A stretch of DNA of 64,000 nucleotides from Pachyseris speciosa (GCA_016490735.1 JAEMWC010000375.1:685001-749000), one strand, 5' to 3'; counted from the stretch's first letter, positions 34,684 to 45,615 are shown. Numbers and translations are program-made. The notes: generated by a model not told the origin, from the letters alone.

Positions 34684-35321
34684 AAGTCCGGAGGGGACAG
34701 ACATGAAAAGCGATCGTGTAATCAAGTGGAACAAAGGCAAATGTCGACGCCTTTAGTTAGTATAACGAGCAATATTTTTTCATCAGGAAAAATTCTTTGT
34801 TTATTTGTTTTTTTCTAAACGGTTTTTTCAGTGAATAATGTCGTCTGGTAATGTGAACTGGTTGAACATTTAGTGAAAGATTGGCTCATCAAAATAATGT
34901 CGGTAACTTTAGAGGCATATTTGAGAGGAGCCTGAAGAAAAAGGTAGCAGAAAAAAAGAATTAGGCGAAGGTCGCTTATTAGCAATCTTCACAGTTGAGG
35001 ATGGAAGTCAATCTACTAATGAACGATCCCCGTCGAATTAAAATGTCTTGTCATAAACTAAATTTATGCCATGAAATTTAAAAAATGCAACTAAGCGAAC
35101 AAAGAGGCCCTAAGTGTTTGTATTGGAGACTGTTCTGTTCAGGAAATTGTGGGTACGAAACAAAAACATGTATGGAAAATTAGTACTATCGACCGTGCTC
35201 GTGTCCTCGTAGACACGACAAGCTATTAATCAAAAGAACTGTGCGTCGCCATGGTGACGGCCTGTTAAAAGATAAAGTAAAGGCAACCTGCGGGTTAAAT
35301 ATGGTTCAATAATACTTTTAA

Positions 35322-35392
35322 TAATAATAACAATAATAATAATAATAATAATAATATCTTTTTTCAACATGTAGTAATTGTTTATCATTATC

Positions 35393-35427
<35 letters not shown>

Positions 35428-35428
35428 C

Positions 35429-35468
<40 letters not shown>
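35322..35468 (+). repeat. (AAT)n and (ATC/ATT)n microsatellites, unit 1
   Basis: AATAAT run at 35322-35355, then TATCAT/TATTAT hexamer-like units from 35392 to 35468. Confidence 0.9.
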
Positions 35469-35885
35469 AAGGCGCAAACACTTATTCTTCTTCTTTCCGA
35501 GGCTGGATGTGAAAATTGTGAAAGCTTTGGCTGGATATTAAGCCCACGGTAGCTATTTACCGACTATACAATCATGTGTGGGTGCAATTTGATGCGAAGT
35601 ATCCGATATCAGGAAGAGCACTTTATTTACTTCCTTTCTAGTGATATTACTGAGTTCGGGACCGTTTGACTGAAGACAACAGTTAATTGATAGTACATGA
35701 TTTATCCTATTCAGTTTTCAGCTGCCTGTTCTATTAGATTGCTTCTTTGAATGGAGCGAGAAGAAGCAGACAACTAAACCCACGCAAATTGACAACCCAA
35801 TCAATATTGCACAATTACCATGATGGATGGTTACTGTTTACTGCACGGCAAAGTCCATTATTCACGCACACGTTTTGACGAGCGA

Positions 35886-35893
35886 TATATAAG
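35886..35893 (+). promoter_or_regulatory. TATA box candidate for GPCR copy 5
   Basis: TATATAAG exactly 182 bp upstream of the ATG, at the same distance in copies 6 and 7. Confidence 0.5.
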
Positions 35894-36067
35894 TAAGTTA
35901 TCTCGACAGAAATTAAAACTGATCAGGAGCAATTTGCGTGCAACAATCCAAGGGTTCGAAGGTTTGCATTAGCTTCATTTCTACGGAAAAAATATTCTGC
36001 TCACACAGCCTAATTCTGATTCTGTGGCGACATCGTGGGATCTTTGTGGCAAACGGCTGTCTTCGTC

Positions 36068-36985
36068 ATGAACAAAACAATCAATTTCACTTGCTTCTTT
36101 TGGAGTATCACCTTGCACAAAACGGAAGACGTCTTCATCACAAACATCGCACAGTGCGTTCTTAACTCGCTGTTTTCGCCATTAACATGTTTGGGGAATT
36201 TTGTCATCCTGTATGCGATTCGCAAAACTAAAGATCTTCATTCGCCTTTCTTCATCTTGTTATGTTGCTTTGCATTTTCGGATCTTCTTGTGGGTGCGAT
36301 TTGTCAGCCATCTTTTGTGGCGTATAAAATCGCCGAACTTGTAGATAACTTAAATGTTCACTGCACTATGAGGATATTTCACGTCTCATTTAGCTACATA
36401 ACGGCGGGAGTGTCTTGTCTTTCTTTAGCAGCTGTTTCAGTTGATCGTGTTCTCGCACTTACTCTCCATTTACGATACGACGCAGCTGTCACTGTCCCTC
36501 GGGTACTTCGCACCGCTTTTGTCCTATGGATCTTTTCCATTATAGTTGTACTGTTAAGGCTTTGGATAAGCATAACCGCATGGAAGTTTCTTCTTTTAGT
36601 AATTTCCCTTGTAGTGTTAACTGTTTTTACCTTCTGTACCTTTAAAATTTTTCGGATCGTTCGTAGACACCAACGCCAGATAAACGACCAAAACATGGCC
36701 GCTATGAGTCTTCAGACCAACACGGTGAACGTGCTCAAGTGTAGAAAATCAGCTGTGACTGTACTTTATGTGTATGGTTTGTTCTTAATTTTCTATCTTC
36801 CTTTCTCCGTCACCAAGATTGTTGAACGATTTACCGGATACACAAGAGCAGTGACGATTGCGTATGACTATGCAGAAACTGCTCTGTACATCAACTCGCT
36901 CTTGAATCCGATTATTTACTGCTTGCGAATAAGGGAGAAACGACGAGCTGTAAAGAATTCGTTGCCAGGTCGTTGGGAGGTTTGA
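36068..36985 (+). CDS. GPCR copy 5: intact rhodopsin-like receptor, 305 aa
   Basis: Intronless seven-helix receptor. Sequons NKT and NFT at residues 2 and 6; TM1 GN (N44); TM2 SD (D72); C99 before TM3; DR at 126-127 without the DRY tyrosine; TM4 W154; TM5 without the usual proline; TM6 P245 in FYLPF; TM7 NPIIY at 280-284; tail of about 20 residues. Loop 2 is about ten residues with no Cys. Differs from copy 6 at about nine positions, including Val for Leu after the DR and Lys for Ile at 291 (REKRR). Its unit was later interrupted just past the stop by the 11.48-kb insertion. Ligand unknown. Confidence 0.9.
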   Translation: MNKTINFTCFFWSITLHKTEDVFITNIAQCVLNSLFSPLTCLGNFVILYAIRKTKDLHSPFFILLCCFAFSDLLVGAICQPSFVAYKIAELVDNLNVHCTMRIFHVSFSYITAGVSCLSLAAVSVDRVLALTLHLRYDAAVTVPRVLRTAFVLWIFSIIVVLLRLWISITAWKFLLLVISLVVLTVFTFCTFKIFRIVRRHQRQINDQNMAAMSLQTNTVNVLKCRKSAVTVLYVYGLFLIFYLPFSVTKIVERFTGYTRAVTIAYDYAETALYINSLLNPIIYCLRIREKRRAVKNSLPGRWEV

Positions 36986-36990
36986 CAGGA

Positions 36991-37019
36991 ACAAGAAGAA
37001 GAAGAAGAAGAAGAAGAAG
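36991..37019 (+). repeat. (GAA)n tract after GPCR copy 5
   Basis: About 29 bp, nine bases before the left end of the large insertion. Confidence 0.95.
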
Positions 37020-37189
37020 GCACTGAGATCGTTTCCCGTACTTCTTTGTTCCTTTTAAGCGTACTTACAGAAAAACTAAACGGACATTAAAAATTGACGT
37101 TTCCGTGAAATCCGACTTTTCCGCACTAATAACAAATGAAGAACTGAACATCTAAAACATCAGACTTAAACTTTTCACGCCAAACAGTA

Positions 37190-38660
37190 ACTCAAGTTTC
37201 ATGTCTCCGAGAAATCCGTCTTTTCCGTATGCGCTGAAAAGATGTTTGACATAAAACATAAGTTGTATCAAGACTTGACTGCTGGTTGAATTCATGGAGT
37301 AAAGACAGCTAAACATCTAAAAACATCTGACTTAAACTTTTCATCCCAACAAGTAACTCAGGTTTCATGTCTCCGAGAAATCCGTCTTTTCCGAATGCAC
37401 TGAAAAGATGTTTGACATAAATCACAAGTTGTATGAAGACTTGGCTGCTGGTGGAATTCATAGAGTAAACACAAGTGAACATCTAAAACATCTGACTTAA
37501 ACTTTTCATCCCAACAAGAAGCTCAAGTGTAATGTCTCCGTGAAATCCGAGAAATCCGTCTTTTCCGTGTGTGCTGATAAGATGTTTGACATAAAACAAA
37601 ACTTGTATCAAGACTTGAGTGCTGGTGGAATTCATAGAGTGAACACAACTGAACATCTAAAACATCTGACTTAAGCTTTTCATCCCAACAATTAACTCAA
37701 GTGTAATGTCTCCGAGAAATCCGTCTTTTCCGTTTGCACTGAAAAGATGTTTGACATAAAACACAAGTTGTATCAAGACTTGAGTGCTGGTGGAATTCAT
37801 AGAGTGAACACAACTGAACATCTAGAACATCTGACTTAAGCTTTTCATCCCAACAAGTAACTCAAGTGTAATGTCTCCGAGAAATCCGTCTTTTCCGTAT
37901 GCACTGAAAAGATGTTTGACATAAAACACAAGTTGTATCAAGACTTGAGTGCTGGTGGAATTCATAGAGTGAACACAACTGAACATCTAAAACATCTGTC
38001 TTAGACTTTTCATCCCAACAAGAAGCTCAAGTGTAATGTCTCCGAGAAATCCGAGAAATCCGTCTTTTCCGTATGCACTGAAAAGATGTTTGACATAAAA
38101 CACAAGTTGTATCAAGACTTGAGTGCTGGTGGAATTCATAGAGTGAACACAACTGAACATCTAAAACATCTGACTTAAACCTTTCATCCCAACAAGAAGC
38201 TCAAGTGTAATGTCTCCGAGAAATCCGTCTTTTCCGTATGCACTGAAAAGATGTTTGACATAAAACACAAGTTGTATCAACACTTGACTGCTGGTGGGAT
38301 TCATAGAGTAAACACAACTGAACATCTAAGACATCTGTCTTAAACTTTTCATCCCAACAAGTAACTCAAGTGTAATGTCTCCGAGAAATCCGAGAAATCC
38401 GTCTTTTCCGTATGCGCTGAAAAATTGTTTGACATAAAACAAAAGTTGTATCAAGACTTGACTGTTGCTGGAATTCATAGAGTGAACACAAGACTATTTT
38501 TATGATGGCGAAAAAGGCGGATTTCACGGAAACATGAATGATTAATGTTTAAAACTTACAGGAATGACTGACTGCTGAATGAATTCATTCAGTGAGCACA
38601 AACTTTTCCATGAAGGCGGAAAAGACGGAAAAGACGGATTTCCCGGAGATATGAATATAT
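37190..38660 (+). repeat. Satellite array, eight units of 165-175 bp
   Basis: Units contain CCGAGAAATCCGTCTTTTCC, then GATGTTTGACATAAAAC, then GAATTCATAGAGTGAACACA. The GATGTTTGACATAA block starts near 37241, 37407, 37581, 37746, 37911, 38085, 38250 and 38425. The 9-bp length steps come from an extra CCGAGAAAT in some units. The first and last units are diverged. Confidence 0.9.
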
Positions 38661-38722
38661 AATGTTAATTTAATATATCTATATATATAATATAATACTT
38701 CTCTTTATTACTGTAAGTATCT
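38640..38722 (+). repeat. Inner left end of the giant inverted repeat
   Basis: GAATATATAATGTTAATTTA and the following CTTCTCTTTATTACTGTAAG are found in reverse complement at 39485-39555. Confidence 0.85.
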
Positions 38723-38730
38723 TATATATA

Positions 38731-39022
38731 TATCTGTCTGGATTTGATAAAACGTACCTGCGCGAAAGAGGCGCATCTTGGTGCGGTTTTTTCTCGTTCA
38801 AAAACTATCTCCAAAGTAGCCGTTATAAAGACTAAAAGAGTGATTAGTGCTTTTTTCTCTTCTCCTCCGCCCCTCCTCCTCTCTCACTCTCTCATTCCCT
38901 CCTTCTCAGTGCTGTAAAGTGATTGCGGGGCCCGTCCGATGCAAAAAACGCCGGTTCTGGACCCATTTCGGTCAACCGGCTCCACATTTCTGCGGGTACG
39001 TTCTTGCAAATTCAGACAGATA
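38731..39022. mobile_element. 292-bp MITE, copy 1
   Basis: Starts TATCTGTCTGGATTTGATAA and ends GTTCTTGCAAATTCAGACAG TA-like; outer bases TATCTGTCTG/CAGACAGATA plus inner ACGTACC/GGTACGT form the TIRs. Contains a CTCCTCCGCCCCTCCTCCTC tract. Confidence 0.75.
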
Positions 39023-39120
39023 TTTCCAGGCTATTGTGCCAACGTTGTCCAATGAGTCATGTTGCAGCGAAAAACGGCTTTTTGGGCCTTCTGCAGCCTT
39101 CTGGAGCTATTTCAGTGAAT

Positions 39121-39408
39121 TATCTGTCTGGATTTGATAAAACGTACCTGCGCGAAAGAGGCGCATCTTGGTGCGGTTTTTTCTCGTTCAAAAACTATCT
39201 CCAAAGTAGCCATTATAAAGACTAAAAGAGTGATTAGTGCTTTTTTCTCTTCTCCTCCGCCCCTCCTCCTCTCTCACTCTCTCATTCCCTCCTTCTCAGT
39301 GCTGTAAAGTGATTGCGGGGCCCGTCCGATGCAAAAAAACGCCGGTTCTGGACCCATTTCGGTCAACCGGCTCCACATTTCTGCGGGTACGTTCTTGCAA
39401 ATTCAGAC

Positions 39409-39412
<4 letters not shown>
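39121..39412. mobile_element. 292-bp MITE, copy 2
   Basis: Almost identical to copy 1, 390 bp downstream in the same orientation; a 98-bp spacer separates them. Followed directly by a TA tract. Confidence 0.75.

Positions 39413-39481
<69 letters not shown>
39411..39481. repeat. (TA)n microsatellite at the centre of the inverted satellite
   Basis: About 70 bp of pure TA. Confidence 0.95.
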
Positions 39482-39488
<7 letters not shown>

Positions 39489-39539
39489 CTTACAGTAATA
39501 AAGAGAAGTATTATATTATATATATATTAAATTAACATT

Positions 39540-40670
39540 ATATATTCATATCTCCGGGAAATCCGTCTTTTCCGTCTTCTCCGCCTTCATGGAAAAGTTT
39601 GTGCTCACTGAATGAATTCATTCAGCAGTCAGTCATTCCTGTAAGTTTTAAACATTAATCATTCATGTTTCCGTGAAATCCGCCTTTTCCGCAATTATAA
39701 AAAAAAGTCTTGTGTTCACTCTATGAATTGCACCAGCAGTCAAGTCTTCGTACAAGTTTAGTTTTATGTCAAACAATTTTTCAGCGCATACGGAAAAGAC
39801 GGATTTCTCGGATTTCTCGGAGACATTACACTTGAGTTACTTGTTGGGATGAAAAGTTCAAGTCAGATGTCTTAGATGTTCAGTTGTGTTTACTCTATGA
39901 ATCCCACCAGCAGTCAAGTCTTGATACAACTTGTGTTTTATGTCAAACATCTTTTCAGCACACACGGAAAAGACGGATTTCTCGGATTTCTCGGAGACAT
40001 TACACTTGAGTTACTTGTTGGGATGAAAAGTTTAAGTCAGATGTTTGAGATGTTCAGGTGTGTTTACTCTATGAATTTCACCAGCAGTCAAGTCTTGATA
40101 CAAGTTTTGTTTTATGTCAAACATCTTTTCAGCACACACGGAAAAGACGGATTTCTCGGATTTCTCGGAGACATTACACTTGAGCTTCTTGTTGGGATGA
40201 AAAGTTTAAGGCAGATGTTTTAGATTTTCAGTTGTGTTTACTCTATGAATTGCACCAGCAGTCAAGTCTAGATATAATTTTTGTTTTATGTCAATCAAAT
40301 TTTCAGCGCATACGGAAAAGACGGATTTCTCGGATTTCTCGGAGACATTACACTTGAGTTACTTGTTGGGATGAAAAGTTTAAGTCAGATGTTTTAGATA
40401 TTCAGTTGTGTTCAGTCTATGAATTGCGCCAGCAGTCAAGTCTTGATACAACTCTTGTTTTATGTCAAACCATTTTTGAGCACATACGGAAAAGACGGAT
40501 TTCTCGGAGACAGGAAACTTGGGTTACTTGTTGGGATAAAATGTTTAAGTCAGATTTTTTTGGTGTTCAGTTGTGTTTACTCTATGAATTTCACCAGCAG
40601 TCAAGTCTTGGTACAACTTCTGTTTTATGTCAAACGTCTTTTCAGCGCGTACGGAAAATACTGGTTTTGT
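39540..40670 (-). repeat. Satellite array in inverted orientation, six units
   Basis: Reverse complement of the 37.2-38.66 kb array. TATGTCAAAC starts near 39766, 39936, 40110, 40287, 40463 and 40627. Open frames across it repeat every ~58 codons and simply follow the 174-bp period, so they are not genes. Confidence 0.9.
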
Positions 40671-41524
40671 TTGCATGGATGCTGTGTTTGTTGAACAACA
40701 AACAGGCGTGACAAAGAATTTCATTTTTTGTTTTACAGCTATTGTGCCGACCACTTATCGAACACAGAATTACTTTGATTGAGATAGCAGGCATATTGAA
40801 TTTAGTTTTATGCTGCAAAAGGCAGCCAAGAGAAGCCAAAAAAGCAAACAAATAAACAACGAAAGAGAGCCGTGGTGAATAACTTTGACGATAGCATCAC
40901 TTCTGAACTTTATCAACAAGTTTGATCCTGAATCGTGACAAAAATGCAGCATACATCTCGGTTTTTCCTTTGACTTATTCTTGGAAAACAAGCGCCATTG
41001 ATTGGGTAGAATAATAGCCTTGTTTACATCGTTTGCACGTTTTTTCACAGGACCATCTTGATCAAGAAAGCAGGCTTATGTCGGTCAAGTGTTACTTTGC
41101 TAATGCCAGCAGGTTGTGTGCTTCAATTTCTCTTAAGAAACAACCTCACCGTGCAGGCATAATATTCCTCTTAATCATACCATTTTCATTGAAGTCTGCT
41201 CTTCTGGTAAGTCACACCACTGATGGGCGTTATTGTATTACTACATGTGGCAACAGCGATCCACCACTTCTAAAGGAATGTGACAAAGAAGAAACGCCCT
41301 CACTCACTCCCATTTGACAACTGCAAATAAGGAAAAGCCCTTATTCGCTCTCATTTGATAACTGCATCAGTTCTAACACTTCCTCGTCAAAAAATCGCAT
41401 TTGAAAACAAGAGAAACAAGTAATGAGTCGTCTTCCACCGTTCTTCATTAGCACTTTGAAGACAAAAGCAAGAATTGGCTAAGTCTGCAAATTTATTCGT
41501 CAAGATTTCTTCGCGTTGATCCAC
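40671..41524. other. Upstream region of the SF3 helicase gene
   Basis: No supported coding region. Short frames (41033-41317) have no domain. Could hold untranslated exons. Confidence 0.3.
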
Positions 41525-41532
41525 TATATAAA
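41525..41532 (+). promoter_or_regulatory. TATA box candidate of the SF3 helicase gene
   Basis: TATATAAA lies 58 bp before ATG 41583, leaving room for a short 5' leader. Confidence 0.55.
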
Positions 41533-41582
41533 CAGCATAACCAAACTACATTTGCACCACTTCAAGCCAGAACGAGAGAAGT

Positions 41583-42159
41583 ATGCAACGGGCCAGAAAA
41601 CCTTGCCGGCAGCTAAACAGCGAAACAATAAAGAGCGCAGCACTTTGTTATCTGACAGCAGTTATCAGTGGAAGGTGTAGCATAATCAGCGCTAAATGTG
41701 CTTGGAAAGTGAAGGACAGGGCCTTGCCAAGGGCGTGGGCATCTATTTGCACCAAACGGGATTCTTGCGACAGTGCTATTTCAGGTTAGGTTTACTTTCG
41801 ACATACTGGTTTCAGAGGAAAGTTTAAGAACGCGGTCAGTTTCAACATTTGACGCATTTAAACTCTATTTTATTTCAGGTATTCAGAACGTGGCGTTTTT
41901 CTTCAGCGCTATTTCAACCCAAGAAAACAAAAGTGGTTGCATAACGGAAGATACTGATGATGCAAGCAGTTCGGGCGATGAAATACCCAGTTCTATAACT
42001 CAACAATGGCTCGAAGGCAGCCTGACAAATATCAACAAATCGCTCTGCCCCGCAATCTCGTACTGGGTCGCATTGACAACGACTAACGGAGCCCCTGCCA
42101 GCCCTATTTCAGTACACAAGGCTCTGCTGAATTGCGGACTGGATGTCACAGCGACTCAG
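41583..42159 (+). CDS. SF3 helicase gene, exons 1 and 2 (N-terminal part)
   Basis: Exon 1 (41583-41784) starts at the first ATG after a TATA box and ends TTTCAG before a GTTAGG donor. A 94-bp intron (41785-41878) ends TATTTCAG. Exon 2 (41879-42159) ends ACTCAG before GTAACG. The joins keep one open frame (split glycine codon, then phase 0 into exon 3). The exon 1 product is basic and cysteine-containing. Exon 2 has an acidic Ser-rich stretch (EDTDDASSSGDE) and a helical segment. I recognise no domain in this part. Splice sites are by eye. Confidence 0.5.
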
Positions 42160-42248
42160 GTAACGACGTTACTTTCTTCAGTTATAATTTTTCTCGAATG
42201 GATTACCAATTCTGATATAATCCAAGCGCTCTCTCAGCCAAACAAATA

Positions 42249-42834
42249 CAGTCAACTCTCTCGTAAGCGGACACCCTCGGGAATTGGAGAAGTGCTCGTT
42301 AGTAGAGCTGTCCGCTTACGAGAATTATTCCCATAGGCGGTCGCTTACGTGAGAGTTAATTAGCGGGCGTTAATTACATGTTTTAATTGGGTAGCCAAAA
42401 ATAGCCACAAACTGAAACTCTTTATTGATGTCAAATGTTAAAGGTCGAAAATAAAAAAAAAGAACAAATATTCAGTATACATTGTACATTGTTTTTAGGT
42501 CGGACTGTTGTTGTTGTTGTTTTTGTTTTTGTTTTTGTTTTTTTTGTTTTTGTTTTCGTTTGACAGCTTTCTTTCCCGCGGACAAATGGAGAGTTGACAA
42601 AACCCATCTCCACTGTTTTGTTGCTCTGACAAAGGTCATAGAGTGTTTTTTGTGGATTAATTGCAAATTATAGACAACTTTCATTGCCAAGTGTCAATTT
42701 TTCTACATGGAGTGTCCGCTTACGGGAATATGTAAATACAGAGTTTGACTGGGAGGTAAAAAGGGGAATTGAAAAAGGTGTCCGTAAGTAGAGCGGTCCG
42801 CTCACGAGAGTGTCCGTTAGCGGAGAGTTGACTG
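42249..42834. mobile_element. 586-bp Tc1/mariner-type MITE in intron 2
   Basis: Ends CAGTCAACTCTC and GAGAGTTGACTG, flanked by TA at 42247-42248 and 42835-42836. Internal CGTAAGCGGACACC-type words repeat in both orientations. Contains a GTTTTT tract at 42513-42560. It sits wholly inside the intron 42160-42971, so it need not harm the gene. Confidence 0.85.
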
Positions 42835-42971
42835 TAGTCGAAACTAGAGGGGCATAAAAGAATAATATCCACGGTTCCCTTGTGTGTCTTTTGAAAGCAC
42901 ACACAGTTTAGTGTCATTTCTCTCCAAAGTGGCCACTAACGATCTCCTATACTGAATTTAATGCCTTTCAG

Positions 42972-44751
42972 GTTCAATTCCAAGAGGGTGCGGACTCTCC
43001 GGCCACAAGCGAACTCTACAAAGTGCTAAAGGATCACAAAAATCCTTTCGTGAAAGACCTTGTAAGATCCTCGTACAAACACTGCTACGAAGAAGAAGTT
43101 AGGAAGGTGGTTGGTGATGATGTGTTCGGTACCCAAGAACTGGACGATTGCGGCAGTGAAAACGTGGTGCGAGTGACCCTGGTTAATCAGAAATTTCACG
43201 CATCTTTACTGAGTGCAATCGAACGTCTGACCGTGGCTAAGCTGCAATTGGACAAATTCGGCTTCGCGAACGACATGGCAACGTCCCAAGCGTCCACCAG
43301 CCAGCTTTCTTGCGACGAAGAAAAGATGCTCTCCAATAAACTTGCCATCCTCGTTAACGATATAGCGATTGCTATGGGAAAGCTTGACTATGGTACTTAC
43401 AGGGGAAAGATCTATAAGAGAGACGCCAGGTCCATGTTCACTTTCTCATACAAGTGCGAGGCAAGGGTTTTTGTGAACACCCTGGCCACCAACGAACGCT
43501 TTTAAGTCGAGGATACTTCCGCAGATGAAGAGAGTCATCGAGCTGTTATCGGATCCTTACTGTGAGCTGTTTCGACCATTGACTGTCGATTACGATCTCA
43601 TTGAAGTGAGCAGAGGCGTTTGCTGGTCATTGAAGAAAGGGAAATTCGTGGAGGATGCCATCGAAGAACACCAAATTGGTAAAGTGTCACCTCGAGCATT
43701 CTGCCCGTACGAGCCAAACCAAGTACCAGACGCAAAATACTTTCGCGAGATTTTGGAGAACAGTCTCAGTCCAGACGACGTACGCAGATTCTGCGAAGAC
43801 TTCCTCAAGCTGCTCAACTACAACAAGAAAAAGCACAACGACAAGGTGCCGTGCCTGGTCGGAGACGCGAACAGCGGTAAGACTAGCTTATTTTTCCCGA
43901 TCCTCAGCCTCGTACATCACGGGAACGTAGCCACGGTTACCAAACAGCGCGCTTTTAACAAGTCGATGATCACACCGTTCACGGAGGTGATATTCCTGGA
44001 TGAGGCTACGGAGTCAACCCTCGAGATAGACGACTGGAAGACGTTGACACAGGGTGGTTATTCCGCCCACGACGTAAAGTATCAGAGGGCAAAGTCGTTC
44101 ATAAATCGCTGTCCCATGTTGATAACGAGTCAGAGAAGGTTCAACTTTGGACCGTCCGATCAACCAGCGATGGAGAGAAGACTAAGGACATACCAGTTCA
44201 AGAGTTTGGCGAACCGCAGAAGGAGTGCTTCCACTTGGTTGAAAAAGCACCCCATGGATTGTCTGGTCTGGGCCACAGCAAAGGCCAGGGAGGCACGACA
44301 TCGTGCGCCCGACGACGAAGAAGAAACGGAAACAGAAACGGAAACGGACGAGGAGCGATCGTTTTACGAAGACGGCATCTTGCGGCAGAGCGAGAAAGAA
44401 GCACTACAAGCGCTGTCACTGGATGAGGGCATGGCAGAAAACACCGAGCCAGCTGCCGCAGAAGGCCAACGCTCTCAAGACGCCACGGAAAGTTTCCGAC
44501 AGCCAATCAGATGCCAGCCAGGCGGGCGACGTCATGCTGTCCTTGGAAGAACATCTCAGGGGGCTGCAATCGGAGACCCTTCGTCACAGGCAAGTGATGC
44601 ATATGATTCAGGCGGAGAGGACCAAGAGGAGCAGAGCGGAGACGTTGAAAAGGGAACAGCACGAACGGCGCAAAATCCCGCTAAGGAACAAGGGTGTGTC
44701 GACCCAGAACGCGGAACTCGTCTCTTCGGATCCCGAAGAACCGATCCCTAG
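42972..44751 (+). CDS. Superfamily 3-type helicase (NS1/E1-like ATPase), main exon, frame-broken
   Basis: Exon 3 opens at 42972 after a GCCTTTCAG acceptor, in phase with exon 2. The first frame runs to a stop at 43503-43505. The conserved protein continues in the next frame (clear from 43525), so one frame break lies at the T-rich CTTTTAA around 43500. The second frame holds a preceding conserved region (WSLKKGKFVEDAIEEHQIG), Walker A GDANSGKTS (residues 113-121 from 43525), Walker B EVIFLDEA (about 154-161), a motif B' region and motif C PMLITSQ, followed by arginine-rich ERRLRTYQF. This is the order of SF3 helicases, which unwind DNA at replication origins. An acidic ETETETETDEE tract follows. 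Real protein sequence leaves this frame at about 44.5 kb. The breaks may be sequencing errors, decay or unrecognised splicing. Confidence 0.7.
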
Positions 44752-45355
44752 TCCAGTCGCGAGGGACCTTCAGCAGTATCAGCAGGCGCAGAAGGCAGCC
44801 CAACAGCAGGCACGTCGAGAAGCTGCTAGCAAAGCATTCGAGGGCGCTTGGCTCCGGGCCACGGAAAAGGAACTCAAGGAGTGCTGCGACCGATTCCAAG
44901 CGAGCACCGACCCTACGATTCGCACCAACATGAAGACCTGTATACGAGCGCTGTCGGAAAAACTGAAAGATCATCACATGTCGCTGGGCACTTATGGTAC
45001 CGCTGAAGCCTTGGCCGAGCGGAAGCGCGTCTGCTCGGCACTGGGTCTGTTGAGCGTAAAACAGCATCACCTGGTCACGAGTGTTTCGGAGAGGCTGCCG
45101 GTACTCAAGGTTCAAAGCACGCAAAGTTCTGGAGGAGGGGATGCGGACGACGAGGACGACGACACAATCTTCGTCACTCCCGTCCCAGGCACTCGTACTC
45201 CGCCGATGCGTGAGAGAGGCGACTGCGAAATCTCTGACGAACTGCTCCGGGCAAGCTGCAGCGCGAAACGGAAGAGAACCTCCGGTAGTCAGCGCATAAG
45301 CAAGGCGCCCAGGAACACTATTACCAATTATTTCTCTAGCGCAAGTCAAAAGTAG
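44303..45355 (+). CDS. C-terminal region following the SF3 helicase
   Basis: Believable sequence in this frame starts at about 44.49 kb (DSQSDASQAGDVMLSLEEHL) and ends with the stop at 45353-45355; the earlier part of the open frame overlaps the helicase frame and is probably not translated. It contains a Gln/Ala/Arg-rich helical segment (DLQQYQQAQKAAQQQARREA, likely coiled coil), an acidic DADDEDDD tract and a basic Ser-rich tail. No family known to me. It most simply is the C-terminal half of the helicase protein, reached by a one-base frame change or a missed splice, rather than a separate gene. Confidence 0.5.
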   Translation: MRPTTKKKRKQKRKRTRSDRFTKTASCGRARKKHYKRCHWMRAWQKTPSQLPQKANALKTPRKVSDSQSDASQAGDVMLSLEEHLRGLQSETLRHRQVMHMIQAERTKRSRAETLKREQHERRKIPLRNKGVSTQNAELVSSDPEEPIPSPVARDLQQYQQAQKAAQQQARREAASKAFEGAWLRATEKELKECCDRFQASTDPTIRTNMKTCIRALSEKLKDHHMSLGTYGTAEALAERKRVCSALGLLSVKQHHLVTSVSERLPVLKVQSTQSSGGGDADDEDDDTIFVTPVPGTRTPPMRERGDCEISDELLRASCSAKRKRTSGSQRISKAPRNTITNYFSSASQK

Positions 45356-45410
45356 ATTGAAGCAAAACGACGAAAGACAACGCGCTTTTTTCGAGTCCAA
45401 AGCAAGCAAA

Positions 45411-45416
45411 ATTAAA
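45411..45416 (+). terminator. Poly(A) signal candidate, helicase gene
   Basis: ATTAAA 56 bp after the stop codon. Confidence 0.4.
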
Positions 45417-45609
45417 GCTGTCCACGTTATCGCGGTAGATTTATTGATGCGATCTAGTCAAAAGGAGTTAAACGAAAGGAAACGACATTCAACCAGAGAG
45501 TCGTACGAGGGCAATGTTGTTTTGTTGTTTGACCTCACGCGAGTACATGATGTAATTCTGATTGCTTGTCGATAGATTAAAGAAATGAAGTGCAAAGACG
45601 ACTGGCATT

Positions 45610-45615
45610 TTTATT
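45610..45615 (-). terminator. Poly(A) signal candidate, recombinase gene
   Basis: AATAAA on the minus strand, 78 bp past the recombinase stop. The two genes converge with 337 bp between stops. Confidence 0.45.

Larger units (their letters stand above)
32450..36985 (+). repeat. Duplicated GPCR unit 1
   Basis: Spacer, TM7 relic, microsatellite, TATA box and GPCR copy 5. Nearly identical to 48540-53066; the spacer part also matches 61005-64000. Confidence 0.9.

Noticed and set aside
39876..40223. Open frames of 91-115 codons across the inverted satellite
   Set aside because: They repeat with the satellite period and exist only because the unit length is a multiple of three.
37029..40670. CRISPR-like spaced repeats
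   Set aside because: Units are 165-175 bp tandem satellite without short repeats and unique spacers; the genome is eukaryotic.
41583..45355. Endogenous parvovirus-like insertion as explanation for the SF3 helicase
   Set aside because: The gene has introns, an adjacent recombinase and no capsid or HUH-type nickase motif that I can see; the helicase fold alone does not define a virus. Not excluded.
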